A stretch of DNA of 45,457 nucleotides. It comes from Chloroflexota bacterium. GTDB taxonomy: Bacteria; Chloroflexota; Dehalococcoidia; CAUJGQ01. Made by a program: the position numbers and the translations under genes. The stretch spans positions 1-45,457 of the forward strand of contig CAUJGQ010000058.1 of the NCBI GenBank assembly GCA_963170165.1, in the 5' to 3' direction. Positions within the stretch are counted from its first letter, which is position 1. Every line of letters begins with the position of its first letter. Shown here piece by piece: positions 40,903-45,457 of the stretch. Under the pieces are notes generated by a model that worked only from the letters and a program-made list of their open reading frames with translations, had not been told where the DNA came from and ran no database searches.

Positions 40903-40934
40903 CCGCCGCTCCATGTGGGGCCAAGGCAATAGCC

Positions 40935-43409
<2,475 letters not shown>

Positions 43410-43528
43410 GGTCGTTGTCTCCGTAGAACCGGACGCCGATCCCGCGTGTGCCCTCGCCAGCGGGGTTCCTCTCAGGGGGCTGAGACGAGAACAGCCACGG
43501 GGTCCATTCTGGCACCGTAGCTGTCCTT

Positions 43529-43534
43529 AGTGTA
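43529..43534 (-). promoter_or_regulatory. Candidate -10 element of clpC
   Basis: TACACT on the minus strand, about 120 nt before the clpC ATG, with no good -35. It sits just downstream of the hairpin at 43551-43574, consistent with separate transcription from rpsA. Confidence 0.4.
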
Positions 43535-43550
43535 CCCCTTTGGGGACGAT

Positions 43551-43574
43551 TCTGGGGTCCGCGTGGACCCCAGA
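43551..43574 (-). terminator. Hairpin after rpsA
   Basis: A perfect 10-bp stem, TCTGGGGTCC/GGACCCCAGA, with loop GCGT, 41 nt past the rpsA stop; a CCCC-aaa-GGGG stem follows at 43535-43545. No T-run on the minus strand, so it may be a 3' stabilising or Rho-linked element. The rest of the 43410-43614 gap is the clpC leader. Confidence 0.5.
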
Positions 43575-43614
43575 TTGATGAGTGCTTGGATGCGGTGGTG
43601 GGGTGCTTGCCCGC

Positions 43615-45222
43615 TCACGCCTCCTCTGGAGGTGCGCTGTTGCCCTCGGCGGGCGTCTCACTCTGCTCGGCTGCCTGACTGGCGCGCAGCGCCTCGCGGA
43701 GCGCCTGCGCCATCGAGGTCTGCGGGAACTCATCGTCCTCGGGCAAGCCCCCGATGGATGTGATCGCCGGTGGACGGTCTCGGTCCCGGTCTCGGCCGCG
43801 ATCGCGGCCGCCACCACGCGGCTCCCGCTCCGGTTCCCGGTCGCGCTCCTGGAACGCCGGCCGCGATACCGGTGCCGGTCCGGAGAGGTCGGGGGCGGTT
43901 GAAGGTACGTACGGCTCCTCGCCCTCCCGCGGCTCCGCCGGCGGTGGCAGCGTCACGCCGAGCTTGCTCTCCACTTCATTGCGCATGTACTCGGGCACCA
44001 CCCGAACGGCGCCCTGCTGGTCAAACTCCCAGCCCATACGTTCCGCGTCGTCGCGCGCGCCCCGCAATGACAGGCCGATGCGGTGCTTATCGCGCTCGAC
44101 GCGCACGATCTTCAGCGGGACGATGTCACCCTCGTGCACCACCTCGCGCGGATGCGTGATACGCCGGTCCGACAGCTCGGAGACATGCACCAGCCCTTCT
44201 ACTGGACCTTCGATCCGTGCAAAGGCGCCGAATGTCACGAGCTTGGTGATGCGGCCGGGGACCAGCTGGCCCACGCGGTAGCGGTCGACAATCTCTTCCC
44301 ACCGCTCCGGCTGTGCACGGCGCAGGGAGAGGGCGATCTTCTTGGTTTCGGGGTCGACCTTCATCACGAAGGCGTCCACCTCGTCGCCGACCTTGTAGAT
44401 CTCCTCGGGCGACTTGCCGCGCTCCCAGGTAAGCTCGGACAGATGCGCCAGGCCGTCCGCGCCGCCGAGATCGACGAAGACACCGAACGGACGGACGGAG
44501 GTGATGCGGCCGCGGCGAATTTCACCCTCTTGGAGTTCCGACAAGAGCTTTTCTTTGCGCTGGCTGCGGAACTCTTGGAGGGCAGCGCGCTCGGACAGGA
44601 TAACGCGGTTGCGCCGGCGGTTGATCTCGATGACCTTCAGCCGCAGGCTGCGACCTGCCATCTGCGCAAGGGAGCTGTCGGCGCCCTCACGCTGGTCCGG
44701 CCGGACGCCGACAACCTGCGACAGGGGAACGAAAGCGTTGACGCCCTCGACATTCACCAGCAGGCCACCCTTGTTGTAACCGGTGACCTCCGCCTCGAAG
44801 GATTCGTTGTCGTCGTAGCGCTGCTGGAGGACATGCCAGCCGCGCTCGCCACGGGCCCGGTCCAGCGACAGCAGCACCTGACCTTCTTGGGTTTCGGGCT
44901 GGAGGACCGTGGCGAAGACCTTCTCGCCAACCTGGACTCGGCTCAGGGGTTCAGCGCCGAGCGAATGCATCTCGCTGAGCGGAATAAACCCCTCTGATTT
45001 GGAACTGACGTCGACGATGACGCCGTCGCGGCCCACGCTGATGACCGTGCCTTCCAGCACTTCCCCACGGCGTGGGTCACGGAAGTTCCGGCTCTCCTCC
45101 TCGAGGAGATCCTCCATGCTTTCGACGTTCTCGTCGTCGTACGGGACGTTAGTCAACGTCGCATCCCCGCTGATATCCAGATTGGCGGCCGGTGAAGACA
45201 CCGACACAGGCGCGCGCCGCAT
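43615..45222 (-). CDS. rpsA: 30S ribosomal protein S1 (four S1 domains)
   Basis: RNA-binding protein that helps mRNA engage the 30S subunit. The 535-aa product has four S1 repeats at about 52-123, 138-212, 232-303 and 318-389 (such as RPFGVFVDLGGADGLAHLSE), fewer than the six of E. coli, as in other Gram-positive-like groups. An acidic N-terminal region (to about 48) and a long disordered tail (390-535) with an Arg/Asp/Gly run (GGGRDRGRDRDRDR) flank them. The ATG at 45222 has no clear ribosome site and sits about 12 nt past a predicted start, so the message may be nearly leaderless or begin translation downstream. It lies just after the rrn operon. Confidence 0.93.
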   Translation of the reverse strand: MRRAPVSVSSPAANLDISGDATLTNVPYDDENVESMEDLLEEESRNFRDPRRGEVLEGTVISVGRDGVIVDVSSKSEGFIPLSEMHSLGAEPLSRVQVGEKVFATVLQPETQEGQVLLSLDRARGERGWHVLQQRYDDNESFEAEVTGYNKGGLLVNVEGVNAFVPLSQVVGVRPDQREGADSSLAQMAGRSLRLKVIEINRRRNRVILSERAALQEFRSQRKEKLLSELQEGEIRRGRITSVRPFGVFVDLGGADGLAHLSELTWERGKSPEEIYKVGDEVDAFVMKVDPETKKIALSLRRAQPERWEEIVDRYRVGQLVPGRITKLVTFGAFARIEGPVEGLVHVSELSDRRITHPREVVHEGDIVPLKIVRVERDKHRIGLSLRGARDDAERMGWEFDQQGAVRVVPEYMRNEVESKLGVTLPPPAEPREGEEPYVPSTAPDLSGPAPVSRPAFQERDREPEREPRGGGRDRGRDRDRDRPPAITSIGGLPEDDEFPQTSMAQALREALRASQAAEQSETPAEGNSAPPEEA

Positions 45223-45240
45223 GGACGCACGCCCGCTGGC

Positions 45241-45249
45241 AGTGTAGCA
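45241..45249 (-). promoter_or_regulatory. rpsA extended -10 promoter
   Basis: TGC-TACACT on the minus strand, an extended -10 motif. A perfect TTGACA (45265-45260) lies only 13 nt upstream, too close for a normal -35. The predicted start is near 45234. Confidence 0.5.
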
Positions 45250-45298
45250 CGCGCCGATTTGTCAATGGAAGCGCCGCCCGGTGGCGGCCAGAGGTGGC

Positions 45299-45328
45299 AA
45301 TGCCCCTGAGCTCATCGCTCAGGGGCAT
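45299..45328 (-). terminator. Terminator hairpin after 5S rRNA
   Basis: A perfect 12-bp stem, ATGCCCCTGAGC/GCTCAGGGGCAT, with a 5-nt loop, about 9 nt past the predicted 5S end and before the rpsA promoter. It is strong but lacks a T-run. Confidence 0.65.
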
Positions 45329-45336
45329 CAGGGAGG

Positions 45337-45457
45337 GCCGGCGGTGGCCTATTGTCCGCACCGCCTCGCGGCGGCAGTATCGTCGGCGCTGGAACGTTTC
45401 ACGACCGTGTTCGGGATGGGAACGGGTGGGACCGTCCCGCGCGAACCACCGACCCGG
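45337..45457 (-). rRNA. rrf: 5S ribosomal RNA
   Basis: Read on the minus strand, the sequence holds the conserved 5S segments CCCGTTCCCATCCCGAACAC, GTGAAACG, and CAGCGCCGACGATACTGC in correct order and spacing. The first bases at the window edge (CCGG, then CGGTGG) pair with the last (CCACCG, then CCGG), forming helix I. About 120 nt, so complete or missing at most a few bases at its 5' end beyond the window. It is the distal gene of an rrn operon whose 23S would lie past the right edge. Confidence 0.93.

Noticed and set aside
43574-43590. GAGTGCTT, resembling half a CIRCE (HrcA) operator near clpC
   Set aside because: No TTAGCACTC partner at the required 9-nt spacing.
45260-45265. Perfect TTGACA as the rpsA -35
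   Set aside because: Only 13 nt from TACACT, outside workable spacing; the extended -10 alone is the better call.

Overview
The window is a gene-dense, GC-rich stretch of bacterial chromosome that carries mostly conserved housekeeping genes. I see no insertion sequence, phage gene, tRNA or CRISPR array. Several features point by inference to a rod-shaped member of Chloroflexota or a close neighbour: a 7Fe-type ferredoxin of the Thermus/actinobacterial kind, a fused SecDF, a ClpC with no ctsR/mcsAB beside it, heavy use of GTG/TTG starts, a complete mreBCD-mrdA-rodA block, and a Gram-positive-type LexA box. No 16S rRNA is present to confirm this. Many genes have -10 hexamers of the form TACACT or TACAAT.

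Layout. 1-133 is a nested GC-rich inverted repeat. 134-7362 (minus) runs priA, def, cca, yajC, secDF: replication restart, deformylation, tRNA CCA repair and the Sec accessory proteins. 7667-11006 (plus) is uvrA and a ferredoxin. 11007-11292 holds a terminator and a second copy of the GC-rich repeat. 11293-16150 (minus) is sbcD, an 88-aa leader-peptide-like ORF, sbcC and a 53-aa micro-ORF. 16225-17580 (minus) is glycyl-tRNA synthetase, divergent from a 37-aa one-helix membrane ORF. 17922-19292 (minus) is a double HD-GYP protein. 19494-20523 (minus) is the rplU-rpmA-rpmE operon with promoter and terminator. ftsH (minus) and rnhB (plus) are divergent around 22.5 kb.

23333-27869 (minus) is a hisH-hisA-X-hisF operon, where X is a fused 12-helix transporter-like/spermidine-synthase-like protein. 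ligA (plus) faces a minus-strand pair, hemerythrin and topoisomerase IB. 31903-37632 (plus) is the cell-shape operon mreB, mreC, mreD, mrdA, rodA. It is followed by a subtilisin-family lipoprotein and radA, whose promoter overlaps a LexA-type SOS box. 40935-45222 (minus) carries clpC and ribosomal protein S1. The right edge is a 5S rRNA gene (minus), the end of an rrn operon.

DNA repair and maintenance is over-represented (priA, uvrA, sbcCD, rnhB, ligA, topoisomerase IB, radA). The least explained items are the transporter/SpeE fusion inside the his operon, the small proteins around sbcC and glyS, the modular GC-rich repeats, and the SOS-type and other palindromic operators. No wholly new multi-gene system is evident.
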